From positions 1-64,000 of the forward strand of contig CAIVAU010000078.1 of the NCBI GenBank assembly GCA_903903925.1: a DNA stretch of 64,000 bases, given 5' to 3'. Origin of the DNA: an uncultured cyanobacterium (GTDB lineage Bacteria; Cyanobacteriota; Cyanobacteriia; Cyanobacteriales; Nostocaceae). Positions 48,731 through 57,995 of the stretch are shown here, piece after piece. The translations under genes were made by a program, and so were the position numbers. The notes under the pieces were generated by a model. It saw only the letters and a list, made by a program, of their open reading frames with translations. It did no database searches and was not told the origin of the DNA. How positions within the stretch are numbered: position 1 is the stretch's first letter; each line of letters starts with the position of its first letter.

Positions 48731-50629
48731 ATGAATTTCTTGCGATTAAAGTTGTGGCAGTGGGTTGTGTTGGCACTTCCAATCTCGACTATCGTCAGTT
48801 TCTTGATGGTAGCAGCTGGGTGGCAAATCCACGAGTGGGGCATAAGTTGGATTTGGGGCGTATTTACACTTATATTTGTGGGCTGGCGTTGGCTTCTAGT
48901 TAGATGGACTAAACCTGTGGAAGCGCAGGTGGAAGTACTAGTAGCAGAAGCCCGCAAAGAACTGCAATCCCCTGTAGATGACACAAATGATGCCGCAAGA
49001 CTTGCAGAAGCAGCACTACAAAAGATCCTGAAAGCTGCAGAGAATGATCCACCCCTGTGGGAAGACTGGCCAATATTTTGGCAACGATGCCAGGATCTCG
49101 TCGTCGCGATCGCCCATATCTACTATCCTGAAGTAAAGTATCCCCTGCTAAACATTTATGTTCCCCAAGCTTACACCCTGATCCGAGGAACGGTAGATGA
49201 CCTAGATCAGTGGATGCAAAAGTTATCACCTGCCCTCAATCAGGTCACCATTGGGCAGGTATACCAAGGGTACGAGGTTTATCGTCAACTGGAGCCATCA
49301 GCGCGTAAACTCTCCTCAGCATGGAATTTGGCACAGTGGCTTTTGAACCCTGCGGTAGCGGTGGCAAGAAAAGCCAGTCAGCGTTACAGTCAGCAGGCAA
49401 ATCAACAACTGCTGGTAAATTTGAGTCAGCTGCTGGGAGAAGCTGCCCTCAGAAACTTATGCCGACAGGCGATCATTCTCTACGGCGGCGGGACACTGCC
49501 GGCTTCAGCATCCCCGTTGTCCACACCGAAGCTAGCCAAGGCTAAAACCCAAACTCTCCGAGAGATTATAGAGAGAGCAGAACCAGCCGAGGCGGTTGAG
49601 CAAAAGCCAGTCAATATTCTGCTTGCAGGGCGCACAGGGTCCGGAAAAAGCAGTCTAATTAATACACTGTTTCAGGCAGAACGAGCAGCAGTAGATGTTT
49701 TGCCCAGTACCGATCAGATTCAAAATTACCAATGGCAGACCCAAACGACAGAAACACTGACACTTTGGGATACTCCGGGTTATGAACAGGTTAACCGTGG
49801 AGATCTCAGGAAGATAGTACTTGACTATGCCACAAACGCTGATCTACTGCTGTTAGTCACTCCTGCCCTCGATCCTGCCTTGCAAATGGATGTGGACTTT
49901 CTTCAAGATATGAAGGCGGAAGTTGTAGACCTGCCTGTGATTACTGTTGTGACTCAAGTAGATCGTTTACGTCCCATACGCGAGTGGGCGCCTCCCTATG
50001 ATTGGCGATGGGGCGATCGCCCAAAGGAAATTGCCATTCGGGACGCGACTGAGTATCGGGTCCAGCTACTGGGCGACGATTCTTCTCTAGTTCTGCCCAT
50101 TGTAACTGGTGACGTCAAAACCGGTCGAACCGCCTGGGGAGTAGAAGCTTTGTCCTTGGAACTCGTGGAGGCGATCGCACCTGCCAAACAACTCCGTCTT
50201 GCCCGCTTTTTACGTAACTTAGAAGCCCGCACCGTCGCTGCTGCCAAAATCATCGACCACTATACCTTCCAAATGGCGACAACACAGGGACTAGCCGCAC
50301 TGCTCAAAAGTCCCATCCTTCAGTTCATTTCCACCCTGTCAACTGGAACTCCAACCCTGGCATACTTACTAGCAGAAAGAATTCCCGTGGAACAGTTGCC
50401 TGTTGTCATTGGTAAGCTACAGATGGCATATGATCTCTTCTCGCTCTTGAGTCCAAGCAATGCTAATATGCTTAACTTTGACATGCTATCCCTTTGGCCC
50501 CTGCTGCTGGAAAACTCCACCTCCCCTGACCGCAACGCCTGGGCATTTGGTCACGCCTTGATAGAGTTCTGGACTCAGAATCTGACTGTTGAACAACTAC
50601 GGGAGCGGTTTGAGTACTATGTTAAATAG
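48731..50629 (+). CDS. Membrane-anchored GTPase (MMR_HSR1 type)
   Basis: A 632-residue protein with two N-terminal transmembrane helices (about 8-30 and 36-55) and a helical region. The GTPase domain has NILLAGRTGSGKSSLINTL (G1, about 296-314), LWDTPGYEQ (G3, about 347-355) and TVVTQVDRLRP (G4-like, with TQVD in place of NKxD). The altered G4 may lower guanine specificity. The family resembles YcjX/Era-like or DUF697-associated proteins found in cyanobacteria. It forms the last gene of the esterase-permease-GTPase cluster. Confidence 0.82.
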   Translation: MNFLRLKLWQWVVLALPISTIVSFLMVAAGWQIHEWGISWIWGVFTLIFVGWRWLLVRWTKPVEAQVEVLVAEARKELQSPVDDTNDAARLAEAALQKILKAAENDPPLWEDWPIFWQRCQDLVVAIAHIYYPEVKYPLLNIYVPQAYTLIRGTVDDLDQWMQKLSPALNQVTIGQVYQGYEVYRQLEPSARKLSSAWNLAQWLLNPAVAVARKASQRYSQQANQQLLVNLSQLLGEAALRNLCRQAIILYGGGTLPASASPLSTPKLAKAKTQTLREIIERAEPAEAVEQKPVNILLAGRTGSGKSSLINTLFQAERAAVDVLPSTDQIQNYQWQTQTTETLTLWDTPGYEQVNRGDLRKIVLDYATNADLLLLVTPALDPALQMDVDFLQDMKAEVVDLPVITVVTQVDRLRPIREWAPPYDWRWGDRPKEIAIRDATEYRVQLLGDDSSLVLPIVTGDVKTGRTAWGVEALSLELVEAIAPAKQLRLARFLRNLEARTVAAAKIIDHYTFQMATTQGLAALLKSPILQFISTLSTGTPTLAYLLAERIPVEQLPVVIGKLQMAYDLFSLLSPSNANMLNFDMLSLWPLLLENSTSPDRNAWAFGHALIEFWTQNLTVEQLRERFEYYVK

Positions 50630-50666
50630 GGTTGATTCAAGAACTAGTGCTCATCTCGTGTCTAAG

Positions 50667-50788
50667 TAAGTGGGCGCAATACAATCAATGTATGTTAAGC
50701 TTTGTAAAAACCTCAAAATGAACCATTCATAGTCTCTTTGCTGATTTTACATTTCGTTACATACAATTGATGTTTTAACGCCCACTTA
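50667..50788. mobile_element. MITE-like element with TA duplications
   Basis: The 122-bp element has inverted ends. The left end begins AGTGGGCG and the right is CGCCCACT, each flanked by TA. About 40 bp of each end pair imperfectly, and the interior is AT-rich with no frame. TA duplications and small size fit an IS630/Tc1-derived MITE. Confidence 0.65.
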
Positions 50789-50821
50789 GTTAATCACTAT
50801 CGATAGATGTGCGCCTCGCAA

Positions 50822-51151
50822 TTAAGCAGCTTCTGACAGAGCTTTCTTTTGTTTAATTAGCTCATTAATTTCTCCATTAATTTGCGTTAACAGTTCTTTT
50901 CTGGTCTCTATTGGCAGATCTACAAGTTTAGAAATGTTTAGCTTCGCGGATCTTAGATATTTAATTGCGGCATCAATTGTTTCAACATCAGTCTCCCCTG
51001 GCGCGGTGACATCAGAGGTAAGATACTGTGTAAATTCGGGGTTTACTGAAGCAGCAAGAGCATTAGGTACTGTGAATAACAGTCCAAAAGATGCAACTAA
51101 CAACACTAGTGAACAGAGGAGGGTACGCTTAATTGAAGTGATAATTTTCAT
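50822..51151 (-). CDS. Small exported hypothetical protein
   Basis: A 109-residue precursor with a clear signal peptide (about 1-34, basic N-terminus KIITSIKRT, then hydrophobic LLCSLVLLVASFGLLFTV and a NALAA cleavage site). The mature part of about 75 residues is helical, with AIKYLRSAKLNISKLVDLPI and INGEINELIKQKKALSE. Such short exported helices are common in cyanobacterial lumen or periplasm; the function is unknown. Confidence 0.75.
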   Translation of the reverse strand: MKIITSIKRTLLCSLVLLVASFGLLFTVPNALAASVNPEFTQYLTSDVTAPGETDVETIDAAIKYLRSAKLNISKLVDLPIETRKELLTQINGEINELIKQKKALSEAA

Positions 51152-51320
51152 TTCTTGTTGTCTGGTATTTGTTGGGAGACTTTACCTTTTGTATATTACT
51201 ATTTAGTTAATAAATAATAATACTCAAAAGGTTAATAAACTACTTGTATCGAAATGTTAGCAGTCATTTAGTCATTAGTCAATAAAAAGTATTAAATTAC
51301 CGAGAGACGGATTATTTTCC

Positions 51321-51410
51321 GTGCTGAAAAACACCAACCGGGCGCTCTTGATTGAAAGTACGCTCACATTGGCGGCGATCGACAAGCTTATGAACAATGG
51401 CTTGCTCTGA
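51321..51410 (+). pseudogene. Possible gene fragment
   Basis: A 29-codon frame ends in IDKLMNNGLL after RALLIESTLTLAAIDK. It is protein-like but has no context, and the opening GTG lacks a ribosome binding site. It may be the tail of a deleted gene. Confidence 0.25.
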
Positions 51411-51417
51411 GGGAGTC

Positions 51418-51765
51418 TTAAATATCCTCAACCTCAAGTTGAGCTGCCGTCACCGCGTCCAAAGCAAAAGCAAAAACTAGTGGCATCGGACATTTAAACA
51501 AACAGGTAGAAACAACGGCTAAAATTGTGCCAATGACTGCTGATATAGACCACACTCTTTCCTCAAAGGTTAATCCTTTTTTGGCTTTAATCACTCTGAG
51601 AACTTTACTCGGAATTGGTTCAGGCATGACTGCCCCTGGAGGAAAAGCCCAGTAGTTATCACACCGTTCTATAAATAACTCAGTCCAGCCATTTTCATAG
51701 CACCATTCTTCAATCCATTCATCACGGTAATGTTTCATATGGAAGTTGGTCATTCGTCTTTGCAT
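51418..51765 (-). CDS. Conserved hypothetical membrane protein
   Basis: The protein is 115 residues. A Trp/Tyr/Glu-rich N-terminus (WIEEWCYENGWTELFIERC) includes FPPGAVMPEPIP, and a C-terminal hydrophobic stretch follows (about 72-105, VWSISAVIGTILAVVSTC). I place it with small cyanobacterial proteins of unknown role. An upstream Met pair leaves the start uncertain by up to 10 codons. Confidence 0.6.
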   Translation of the reverse strand: MQRRMTNFHMKHYRDEWIEEWCYENGWTELFIERCDNYWAFPPGAVMPEPIPSKVLRVIKAKKGLTFEERVWSISAVIGTILAVVSTCLFKCPMPLVFAFALDAVTAAQLEVEDI

Positions 51766-52218
51766 ATTGTTTAGAAACTGAATGTAAATTGTTCCCCTAT
51801 TTCTGAATATTTAGATATCGCACTAGAGGAGTTATAATTCATAATTCATAATTCATAATTCATAAAGCCTAGCAAGATATAGCGCTGCCTTGACTGAAAA
51901 GAAAATAAACTTTACCTGGGAATTTAAAATGCAACATTTCTCAACAAATCCATGAGTTTGTGTAGGGATAGATGCTGTTGATTCGGGGAGTCGCTTGGGT
52001 TGCAGCGAAATCCTCCGCTTGCCTCAACGAGTCGGCAGTCATTGCGGATTCGGTATAGAATTGAGATACTTACACATTGAGAACACTCCACGGGCGGCGT
52101 ACCACTCGTGATGAAGGTCAGAAACACCTCCATTCCTGCCCATACACACGGACAATGCCCAATGCCCAATGCCCATGTTTCTTAAGGACGCGACCATACA
52201 CCAACTTGATAACTCGAT
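51766..52218. other. Intergenic region with AATTCAT repeats
   Basis: The 453 bp include four to five ATTCATA units at about 51836-51863 and three GCCCAAT units near 52157. Frames on the minus strand between 51924 and 52302 have no motif. A promoter for the pentapeptide-purK pair is expected near 52150-52210. Confidence 0.5.
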
Positions 52219-52707
52219 ATGTTTTGGCAACGACTGGTAACGTTTATTTTGGTAATTAGTCTGTTTTTCTGGGCTTATCCTGCACTGGCGGATTGGACTC
52301 ATCCACTGTCATTCAGTAATGCAGAATTGACAGCACGTGATTTTTCTGGACAAAGCTTGCAAGCGTCTGAGTTTTCTAACGCTAATATGGAACTGACTAA
52401 ATTTGTAGGCGCTGACTTACGGGGAGCGATTTTCAGTGCTTCTGTAATGACGAAGGCGAATCTGCATCAAGCAAATTTAGGCAACGCGATGGTAGATCAG
52501 GTAAACTTTACTGGGGCTGATTTAAGTGATGCCGTTCTTACAGAAACCATTTTGTTGCGTAGCATCTTTACTGATACTAATATTATTGGAGCAGATTTCA
52601 GTGATGCAATTTTAGATAAGGGACAAATCAAAGAACTGTGTATGAAAGCTAGTGGTGTAAATTCTCAAACTGGCGTAAAAACTCGCGATTCCTTAGGATG
52701 TAAATGA
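52219..52707 (+). CDS. Pentapeptide-repeat protein with signal peptide
   Basis: Residues 1-26 are a signal peptide (MFWQRLVTFILVISLFFWAY, cleaved after ALA). About 20 pentapeptide repeats of the A(D/N)Lxx type follow (FSNAELTARDFSGQ, ANLHQANLGNAMV, GADLSDAVL), with a C-terminal pair of cysteines. Such right-handed quadrilateral helices lie in the thylakoid lumen or periplasm. Its stop overlaps the purK start by ATGA, so the pair is cotranscribed. Confidence 0.9.
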   Translation: MFWQRLVTFILVISLFFWAYPALADWTHPLSFSNAELTARDFSGQSLQASEFSNANMELTKFVGADLRGAIFSASVMTKANLHQANLGNAMVDQVNFTGADLSDAVLTETILLRSIFTDTNIIGADFSDAILDKGQIKELCMKASGVNSQTGVKTRDSLGCK

Positions 52708-53885
52708 AGCGTGTTGGTGTAATTGGTGGCGGACAATTAGCATGGATGATGGGTGGTGCGGCAAAGAAGCTAGGAGTTGAATTGATAGTACAAACTCCTA
52801 GCGTTAACGATCCATCTGTGGCGATCGCTCAAGACACTGTTTTAGCTCCAGTAGACGATGCGACTGCTACAGCAGTTTTAGCTAAAAAATGCGATGTTAT
52901 TACTTTTGAAAATGAGTTTGTGAATTTAGATGCCTTGTCACTTTTAGCAAAGCAAGGAGTTTGTTTTCTGCCCAAACTAAAAGCATTGGCTCCCCTTTTA
53001 GATAAATACAACCAGCGTTGTTATTTACGCGATTTAGGTTTACCTGTACCTAAGTTCTTCGCTTTAGAAGGGGATTGGGAGAAACTTTTTCTTGTCCCCC
53101 CATCTCCCCCTCTCCCCCCCTCCCAGCTATGTTTCCCAGTTGTTTTGAAAGCTCGCCGCCACGGTTATGATGGTCAAGGGACTTTTATAGTTAAGGATAT
53201 CAAGACTTTAAAACAAAAAATAGAAGCCTCATACATAGAAAGTGATATTAGTCAATCGCTTTTTTTGTTAGAAGAATTTATCCCTTTTGAACGGGAGCTA
53301 GCAATCATTGCAGCACGTTCTGTGACTGGTGAAGTGGTCACCTACCCAGTTGTAGAAACCCAACAAGAAGAACAGGTGTGTAGACGGGTGATTGCGCCAG
53401 CCGAGATGACATCAGAACTAGCAGCAGAAATTGAGGAGATTGCTCATACCTTACTTAATAGCTTAGAAGTGGTGGGAGTTTTTGGAATAGAGCTATTTCT
53501 TACAGAGGATGGCAAAGTGCTAGTTAATGAAATTGCACCTCGGACACACAATTCTGGACATTTCACCCTAGACGCCTGCGAAACTTCCCAGTTTGAGCAG
53601 CATCTACGAGCAGTTTGTGGTTTGCCTTTGGGTAATACTGCCTTGCTTTGCCCCCGTGCTGTCATGGTGAACCTCTTAGGCTATGAAGATTCACAGAGCG
53701 ATTATATGACTAAACGTCAGCAACTACAACAAATTCCCCAAGCTCACGTTTACTGGTACGGCAAAACAGAATCACGTCCGGGGCGTAAGCTGGGACACGT
53801 CACCGTTTTGTTGGAAAATACACGAGATGCGAATTTAGTAAGTGCGATCGCTCACAATATTGAATCTATCTGGTATTCCAATTAA
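52704..53885 (+). CDS. purK: N5-carboxyaminoimidazole ribonucleotide synthase
   Basis: The ATP-grasp enzyme converts AIR, ATP and bicarbonate to N5-CAIR in purine synthesis. It starts MKRVGVIGGGQLAWMMGGAA, has FPVVLKARRHGYDGQGTF (ATP-grasp loop), EEFIPFERELAIIAARS and VNEIAPRTHNSGHFTLDAC (metal site), and ends with the PurK-specific WYGKTESRPGRKLGHVTV. A Pro-rich stretch VPPSPPLPPS (about 130-140) is coded by a CCCCCATCTCCC low-complexity insertion and extends a surface loop. 6S RNA follows within 60 bp. Confidence 0.96.
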   Translation: MKRVGVIGGGQLAWMMGGAAKKLGVELIVQTPSVNDPSVAIAQDTVLAPVDDATATAVLAKKCDVITFENEFVNLDALSLLAKQGVCFLPKLKALAPLLDKYNQRCYLRDLGLPVPKFFALEGDWEKLFLVPPSPPLPPSQLCFPVVLKARRHGYDGQGTFIVKDIKTLKQKIEASYIESDISQSLFLLEEFIPFERELAIIAARSVTGEVVTYPVVETQQEEQVCRRVIAPAEMTSELAAEIEEIAHTLLNSLEVVGVFGIELFLTEDGKVLVNEIAPRTHNSGHFTLDACETSQFEQHLRAVCGLPLGNTALLCPRAVMVNLLGYEDSQSDYMTKRQQLQQIPQAHVYWYGKTESRPGRKLGHVTVLLENTRDANLVSAIAHNIESIWYSN

Positions 53886-53933
53886 AGTAGCGAAAAATTT
53901 TCATTATCTTTCACACAAAATTCTTAGGAAAGT

Positions 53934-53939
53934 TATAAT
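53934..53939 (+). promoter_or_regulatory. -10 box of 6S RNA
   Basis: A consensus TATAAT lies 7 bp before the inferred start of the 6S RNA transcript near 53946. I see no convincing -35 hexamer. Cotranscription from purK is also possible. Confidence 0.6.
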
Positions 53940-53945
53940 GGGCTT

Positions 53946-54130
53946 GTTACACTGTGACGTTGGTGACTGCCATCAAGTTTTTTGATCTATGCCTTGAAAG
54001 ATAAGGGAACCATTAGATCCCGTGGCAGTAGACCGGGCTTGTACCCGGAAACTTTAAACGAGGAGTTTGGTGCCCACCTGGTTAAACCAGGTCATAAACT
54101 TAGGTAAAACGGCGTTGCGGTGAACTCAAA
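53946..54130 (+). ncRNA. ssaA: 6S RNA (cyanobacterial ssaA)
   Basis: The 5' segment CACTGTGACGTTG (53950-53962) pairs with CGGCGTTGCGGTG (54110-54122) in a 13-bp closing stem with G-U pairs. The length of about 180 nt and a large internal bubble fit 6S RNA, the RNA polymerase-binding regulator. Internal hairpins include CCGGGCTTGTACCCGG and ACCTGGTTAAACCAGGT. Cyanobacterial ssaA is known to lie directly after purK, as it does here. The exact ends are inferred. Confidence 0.85.
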
Positions 54131-54132
54131 AT

Positions 54133-54173
54133 ATTAAAGCTCCCAAATCTTATTTGACTTTGGGAGCTTTAAT
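54133..54173 (+). terminator. Terminator-like hairpin after 6S RNA
   Basis: ATTAAAGCTCCCAAA and TTTGGGAGCTTTAAT make a perfect 15-bp stem with an 11-nt loop. It is followed by TATTAGG, so there is only a weak T-tract. Confidence 0.8.
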
Positions 54174-54328
54174 TATTAGGTATCATACATCTGATACTAC
54201 ATCGATTTACTTTGGCAATTATAAAATTCTGGTGAAGCAAAAATCTTGGCAAATTCATTCTAATTTCAGGATCTGTAAGATTTAAAAACCCAAAAAATGG
54301 GTTAAATTTTGGTTAAAGCTGTAAAAAA

Positions 54329-55594
54329 TTGGTACAAAAACAAATTCATACCGTGTTTCCTGCCTCGGTTTTCAAAATAGACAATGGTCTAACGCTGATT
54401 CATCAAGCAATTCCCACCACTCCTGTGGTGGTGGCAGATATCTGGGTGCGTGCCGGTGCCAACCTTGAACCAGAACCATGGTTTGGGATGGCTCACTTTT
54501 TAGAACATATGATCTTCAAAGGTACCGCGAAGCTACCTCCTAGAGTATTCGATCAGAAGATTGAGAACCTGGGTGGGGTCACAAATGCAGCGACAAGCTA
54601 TGATTACGCCCATTACTCTTTGATCGCAGCTTCCTCTTACTTAGACGAGACTCTGCCCCACTTAGGGGAGTTGCTGCTAAATGCGGCAATTCCAGAGAAT
54701 GAATTTATCCGCGAACGGGATGTGGTGCTAGAAGAACTCCGTCAAGCAAACGACAATCCAGATTGGATCGGATTCCAATCTTTGATTTCAAACATTTATC
54801 AACGTCACCCCTATGGACGTTCAGTCCTTGGTACTGAACAAGAACTGATGCAGCATTCACCAGAAGCAATGCGCTGTTTTCACCGCACCCACTATCAACC
54901 AGAAAATATGACTGTGGTGGTTGTAGGGGGAATTGAGCAAGAGCCTGCGCTGGAAATAGTCAGCCGCTCGTTTGTGAATTTTGCCGAGCGTTGCAGTGAT
55001 TATTTACCTAGAGAGGAGATAGTCCCAGTTATAGCTGGAATTCGCCGTCAAGAAATTTATTTGCCGCGAATAGAACAGGCGCGGTTGCTCATGGCGTGGA
55101 CTGGTCCTGGGGTGGAACAACTCCGCACTTCCTATGGTTTAGATTTGCTCTCAGTATTACTGGCGCAAGGGCGGACTTCTCGGTTAGTGCGCGATTTGCG
55201 AGAAGAACAGCAACTGGTACAAGGGATTTGCAGTAATTTTTCGCTACAACGGGAATCTAGTTTATTGACAATTACAGCTTGGTTGGAACCTGAAAAAATA
55301 GAGCATGTTGAAACATTAATCCGCCTTCACTTGAATGATTTGCTTTCTTTTGGAATTAGTCAGCAGGAACTAGTCCGGTGTCAACGGTTGCTGTGTCATG
55401 ACTATGCGTTTTCCACTGAAACGCCTAATCAGATCGCAGGACTTTATGGTTACTACAACACGATCGCCCAAGCTGAGTTAGCAGTCACTTATCCCCAACA
55501 AATACAGTCCTTTAATCACCAAGAACTGCAACAATTAGCAATAAAGTATCTTTCCCCCAACGATTACACAGTTATCGTACTTAAACCTTGTTAG
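54329..55594 (+). CDS. M16 family zinc metallopeptidase (active subunit)
   Basis: The 421-residue protein has the inverted zinc motif HFLEH (about 52-56, in GMAHFLEHMIFKGT), the distal glutamate in ERDVVLEELRQA, and the HPYGRSVLG loop. It belongs to the PqqL/mitochondrial processing peptidase group that degrades or processes peptides. The start codon is TTG at 54329 with no strong ribosome binding site; no ATG precedes the domain. A second M16 gene follows after 129 bp and should form a heterodimer. Confidence 0.9.
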   Translation: MVQKQIHTVFPASVFKIDNGLTLIHQAIPTTPVVVADIWVRAGANLEPEPWFGMAHFLEHMIFKGTAKLPPRVFDQKIENLGGVTNAATSYDYAHYSLIAASSYLDETLPHLGELLLNAAIPENEFIRERDVVLEELRQANDNPDWIGFQSLISNIYQRHPYGRSVLGTEQELMQHSPEAMRCFHRTHYQPENMTVVVVGGIEQEPALEIVSRSFVNFAERCSDYLPREEIVPVIAGIRRQEIYLPRIEQARLLMAWTGPGVEQLRTSYGLDLLSVLLAQGRTSRLVRDLREEQQLVQGICSNFSLQRESSLLTITAWLEPEKIEHVETLIRLHLNDLLSFGISQQELVRCQRLLCHDYAFSTETPNQIAGLYGYYNTIAQAELAVTYPQQIQSFNHQELQQLAIKYLSPNDYTVIVLKPC

Positions 55595-55595
55595 A

Positions 55596-55630
<35 letters not shown>

Positions 55631-55723
55631 TACTCTATGACTAAAATTAGAGGCTTCAGATCACAATTCATCCACCCTTCTCCTGTCGGAGGTCACTAAC
55701 AACTAATAACCAACAACTAACAA

Positions 55724-57007
55724 ATGACAAACTTGCTACACAAATCGACTATTGATCGCACTATTTTAAGCAATGGCATTGTGGTACTGGTGGCAGAAAA
55801 TCCTGCTGCTGATATTGTTGCAGCGCGGATTTTTGTTCGCTCTGGCAGTTGTTATGAAAATCGGGAGCAGTCTGGGTTGGTACATTTGCTGTCAGCGGTG
55901 CTGACAAAAGGATGTGACGGACTGTCTAGTTTGGAAATTGCCGAAAAAATAGAGTCTACTGGGGCAAGTTTGAGTGCCGATACTACTGCTGATTATTTTT
56001 TGCTGTCTTTGAAAACGGTGGCTTCGGATTTTGCGGAAATTTTAACATTAGCAGGACGCCTTTTGCGATCGCCCACTTTTCCACAAGCTGAAGTGGAACT
56101 AGAACAGCGGATTGCCCTACAAGATATTCGCTCACAAAAAGAGCAGCCGTTCTCTATCGCCTTTGAGCAGATGCGCTTAGCAATGTACCAAAACCATCCC
56201 TATGCAATGTCGGCGCTGGGAGATGAAACCACCATGAGCGGATTAAGTCGGGCGAATTTGGTGCAATATCATCAGACTTACTTCCGTCCAGATAATGTCG
56301 TGATTAGTATTGCTGGTCGAATCACAGCAGCAGATGGTATCGCTTTGGTGGAAGCAGTTTTTGGTGATTGGCACGCTCCTGCTGACCAACCACTGCCTAA
56401 ATTAAATTTACCCGAAATCAAGGTTGAACCACAATCTAGGATTACACCCCAACCAACGCAGCAATCTATCGTCATGCTGGGTTATTTGGGCCCATCTGTT
56501 CATTCTGCTGACTATGCTCCATTGAAGTTACTGTCTACCTACTTAGGAAATGGGCTTTCTAGTCGCTTGTTCGTGGAATTACGGGAAAAGCGCGGTTTAG
56601 CTTACGAGGTATCCGCATTTTACCCTACACGATTGATGCCAGCATCATTTGTCGTTTACATGGGTACTGCTCCGGAGAATACCAAGCTAGCTATTTCTGG
56701 ACTGAGGGCAGAAGTTGATCTACTCTATACAACCCAGCTAGAGGAAGACTCTCTCCAAGCAGCTAAGAACAAGATACTAGGACAGTATGCCTTGGGTAAA
56801 CAGACTAACGCGCAAATTTCTCAGGTTTATGGCTGGTACGAAATTTTGGGCTTAGGAATTGATTTTGATCAACAATTTCAGGAGATCATTGCATCTGTCA
56901 GCGCTGAAGATGCAATGGCAGCAGCTTACCGATATTTACGGGAGCCTTATGTGTCTTTAGTGGGTCAAGAGGAAGCGGTTAATAGTGCACTTTCGGGGGT
57001 AGCATAA
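55724..57007 (+). CDS. M16 family peptidase-like protein without zinc motif
   Basis: The 427-residue protein keeps the two-domain M16 fold (SGLVHLLSAVLTKG, HPYAMSALGDETTM and the Arg/Tyr-containing SSRLFVELREKRGLAYEVSAF). HLLSA replaces HxxEH, so it cannot bind catalytic zinc. It is the non-catalytic partner, as in the alpha subunit of mitochondrial processing peptidase, and supplies the substrate-binding R/Y pair. The start ATG follows a CAACTAACAA stretch. Confidence 0.9.
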   Translation: MTNLLHKSTIDRTILSNGIVVLVAENPAADIVAARIFVRSGSCYENREQSGLVHLLSAVLTKGCDGLSSLEIAEKIESTGASLSADTTADYFLLSLKTVASDFAEILTLAGRLLRSPTFPQAEVELEQRIALQDIRSQKEQPFSIAFEQMRLAMYQNHPYAMSALGDETTMSGLSRANLVQYHQTYFRPDNVVISIAGRITAADGIALVEAVFGDWHAPADQPLPKLNLPEIKVEPQSRITPQPTQQSIVMLGYLGPSVHSADYAPLKLLSTYLGNGLSSRLFVELREKRGLAYEVSAFYPTRLMPASFVVYMGTAPENTKLAISGLRAEVDLLYTTQLEEDSLQAAKNKILGQYALGKQTNAQISQVYGWYEILGLGIDFDQQFQEIIASVSAEDAMAAAYRYLREPYVSLVGQEEAVNSALSGVA

Positions 57008-57056
57008 AAGCAAGTACACTGTGATACTGACTGTTACTAGACCCATGGGCGGAAAT

Positions 57057-57926
57057 ATGAAAAAACGGCAAGTGTTAAAAGTTCTTTCAGCAGATCAAAT
57101 AGGAATTAAAATACTTCTGTGGTTCTGTGTGCCTATGTTCCTTAACTCCCTGACTGTCATATCGGTTGCAGCAACACCACAAATTGCTCAAGTAGATTCA
57201 CGAATTAGCATCAACCGCCCCACCCTCAAACTTGGTAGCCAGGGAGAACCTGTATCGGAAATTCAGGCCTCTCTAAAACTTTTGGGTTTTTATACAGGAG
57301 CAGTAGATGGAGTTTATAATAATACCACAGCCAGTGCTGTTTCCAAGTTTAAGCAATCAGTTGGCTTGAATCCAGATGGTGTCGTTGATGCAAGTACTTG
57401 GCAACAACTTTTTCCTAGTGACTCAGTGCAGGCTTCTTCTGTCTCTTCACCTAACTCAGGGAACAAATTTCCTGTTCCGTCTCAGACTTCAAGTACTACC
57501 AAGGTTGTTAATCCCAGTCCTGAACCTAGACCTGTAACACGGACTCATACTGCTACTTCCAAGGTTGCTAATTCTACCAATCCTGAGCCAAGACCTGTAA
57601 CACCAAATACAGATGCCAACTCACAAAAAGTATCTGCAAAACAATCATCCTCTACTCGTACTCAGCCAACTGCTCATACTCAGCAAAACCCTACGATTCA
57701 GTACACCTCAGAAGGATTGCCGATTCTACGTGTAGGGATGCACGGTCCAGAGGTGACTAAGTTGCAACAACGACTGCAAAAGCTTGGTTTCTTTCAAGGT
57801 AGTATAGATGGGGATTTTGGCGCAGAAACTGTGACCGCAGTTAAAGCTGCTCAACAGCGGTATGGTCTGGAGGCTGACGGTGTAGCTGGTGGAGGAACCT
57901 GGCAAGTTCTCCTGCGGCGACACTAG
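57057..57926 (+). CDS. Exported protein with two peptidoglycan-binding domains
   Basis: A signal peptide (about 20-42, LLWFCVPMFLNSLTVISVAA) precedes two PG_binding_1 domains (LKLGSQGEPVSEIQASLKLL and LRVGMHGPEVTKLQQRLQKL), separated by a Ser/Thr/Pro-rich linker of about 110 residues. No catalytic domain is present. The ATG at 57057 is my choice; 57021 and 57045 are alternatives. It likely binds cell-wall peptidoglycan in the periplasm. Confidence 0.85.
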   Translation: MKKRQVLKVLSADQIGIKILLWFCVPMFLNSLTVISVAATPQIAQVDSRISINRPTLKLGSQGEPVSEIQASLKLLGFYTGAVDGVYNNTTASAVSKFKQSVGLNPDGVVDASTWQQLFPSDSVQASSVSSPNSGNKFPVPSQTSSTTKVVNPSPEPRPVTRTHTATSKVANSTNPEPRPVTPNTDANSQKVSAKQSSSTRTQPTAHTQQNPTIQYTSEGLPILRVGMHGPEVTKLQQRLQKLGFFQGSIDGDFGAETVTAVKAAQQRYGLEADGVAGGGTWQVLLRRH

Positions 57927-57995
57927 GATAGTGTAGTTTTTTATACTCACTATCTGTTACATAAAGATACAAAACAATATTTTGTCAAAAAGCTT

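Noticed and set aside
51924..52302. Minus-strand frames upstream of the pentapeptide gene
   Set aside because: They contain GCCCAAT repeat codons and no motif, and they overlap the likely promoter.
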